Position numbers and translations under genes: made by a program. The notes beneath the pieces are model-generated. The model was given only the letters and a program-made list of their open reading frames with translations. It was not told the origin of the DNA and made no database searches. Shown piece by piece: positions 22,177 through 23,024 of a stretch of 23,024 nt of DNA; position 1 is the first letter of the stretch; every line of letters starts with the position of its first letter. The DNA is taken from positions 1 to 23,024 of the IMG/VR virus record IMGVR_UViG_3300032092_000274. One strand, written 5' to 3'. This DNA is from a virus.

Positions 22177-23024
22177 TCAGCGAATCTGCCTGTTTTGGCG
22201 GGCCGCTTTCCATTGGGCAAATGTACCGTGGAAATTGCCGTCGGCATCCACGTTGTTGTCCGTTTTGGAAACGGCGCCGCGAATCGGGCTGATTGGCGCT
22301 GGCGCTTTTGATTTCACCGCGGTCGATTTCACATCGGGGGCGCTGGCTTTGGGGGCGGTTTTCTCAAACTGCACCTCAAGTCTGCCGATTTGTCGAAGGG
22401 CTGAAATGACTGAACCTTCGCCAAGTTTCCTGGCAAAGTCGGGGTTTTCGGCCAAGTGATAAAGGATTTGTGGCCCCACATCACTATCCATGATCGCGTC
22501 GCGCACGGGGTCTGAAATAGACACATCGCTTGACTGAACCATGTCGTCGAAATCCGGCAATGTGCTTCGCGCTGCATTCACGCGGTCGGCCCAGGCTTTT
22601 TCAAATGTTTGCCTGGCTTCCGCGGCCTTGCGGTCTTCAACTTGCCTGTCCCGTTCCATCATTCTTTTATCAGCGGTATATTCGGCCAACGCTTTCGCGT
22701 ATTCGAACATATCGTTGAATTCTTCAGGCTTGGGTTCCGGCCCAAAGTCGTCCTGGGCTTTCGCCTGGGGGTTGGCTTTGTTTTCGAGTTCCTTCAGCCT
22801 GGCTTCCAATGATTCCCTTGCTTCGCGTTCCCTTTGGGCTTCGGCTTTGGCGGCCTCGCGTTGCTTGGTTATCTCTGAAAAGCGCCTTTCGATCTTCGGG
22901 TTCGCCTTGCGTTCCTTTTGATCGTCTTCTACGGTCGCCTCATTCCCTTCCCCGTCTGAATCACTCTGATCGGCCCGATTTTCCGGCTCGTCAGCAACCT
23001 GGGTTTCCCCGTCGTTTGCTGGCG
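22177..23024 (-). CDS. scaffolding protein (partial, N-terminus outside window)
   Basis: The frame is open to the right edge; the first complete codon is at 23022, giving 281 residues to the stop. The apparent start at 22809 is an internal TTG, since the reading frame continues upstream with an acidic segment (DQSDSDGEGNEATVEDD). That leads to a long charged helix (RRFSEITKQREAAKAEAQRE, onward to LEARLKELENK) typical of coiled-coil scaffolds. A second helical region follows, and the end is basic and helical (FAQWKAARQNRQIR), like the coat-binding tail of P22 scaffold gp8 (303 aa). It lies directly before the coat gene, the P22 order. The missing part is probably short. Confidence 0.88.
   Translation of the reverse strand, partial: PANDGETQVADEPENRADQSDSDGEGNEATVEDDQKERKANPKIERRFSEITKQREAAKAEAQREREARESLEARLKELENKANPQAKAQDDFGPEPKPEEFNDMFEYAKALAEYTADKRMMERDRQVEDRKAAEARQTFEKAWADRVNAARSTLPDFDDMVQSSDVSISDPVRDAIMDSDVGPQILYHLAENPDFARKLGEGSVISALRQIGRLEVQFEKTAPKASAPDVKSTAVKSKAPAPISPIRGAVSKTDNNVDADGNFHGTFAQWKAARQNRQIR

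Noticed and set aside
22177-22809. Scaffold gene starting at 22809
   Set aside because: That codon is TTG within an open frame that continues upstream with scaffold-like coiled-coil sequence to the window edge.
1-23024. CRISPR array, insertion sequence, integrase or attachment site
   Set aside because: No regularly spaced repeats, transposase or recombinase motifs, or terminal inverted repeats were seen.

Overview
This window is part of the genome of a tailed phage (Caudoviricetes) with a P22-type, short-tailed (podovirus-like) virion. The basis is the set of recognisable protein families: a P22-type coat protein, a scaffold-like protein upstream of it, P22 gp4-like and gp10-like head-completion/portal-adaptor proteins, and three consecutive ejection-type proteins. 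Peptidoglycan-targeting enzymes and a lipobox-bearing protein suggest a Gram-negative host. The host genus cannot be read from the sequence. Terminase and portal genes are not in the window; by synteny they should lie beyond the right edge. No integrase, repressor, tRNA, CRISPR array or insertion sequence was seen.

Layout. Bases 1-2765 hold a tightly packed rightward operon with a DNA-recombination core: ERF single-strand annealing protein, YqaJ-type exonuclease, and a small protein with an SSB-like acidic tail (DDIPF). A putative lipoprotein precedes the core and two small Cys-motif proteins follow it. This operon runs tail-to-tail into a leftward late operon, and the two stop codons overlap at 2762-2765. 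From the right edge going left, the late operon has these blocks: scaffold (partial, right edge), coat, two small beta-rich proteins, a receptor-binding cassette of about 8 kb (tail fibre, DUF7936-like protein, tailspike with head-binding domain, second fibre, second spike, small protein), gp4-like and gp10-like proteins, a 94-aa needle-position protein, a cupin-like protein, three internal/ejection proteins (the last with an N-terminal M15-type peptidase signature), and a lysis cassette (XhlA-like membrane protein, short holin candidate, M15 endolysin).

The late genes are nearly gapless, with TAATG, ATGA and TTGA junctions that imply translational coupling. The one clear transcription boundary is at 20352-20398, where a rho-independent terminator on the minus strand is followed at once by a perfect TATAAT. 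This separates the capsid block from the fibre/tail block.

Working model: the leftward genes build the procapsid, close the portal, arm the tail with at least two fibre-type and two spike-type receptor-binding proteins, eject DNA through a peptidoglycan-cutting internal protein, and lyse the cell. The rightward genes handle recombination of phage DNA. The most notable features are the position of the receptor-binding cassette between coat and gp4, a beta-rich insertion inside the gp4-like protein, a duplicated 13-residue motif bracketing the virion peptidase domain, and the needle-position miniprotein that resembles the start of the long fibre. I found no convincing new defence or mobile system.
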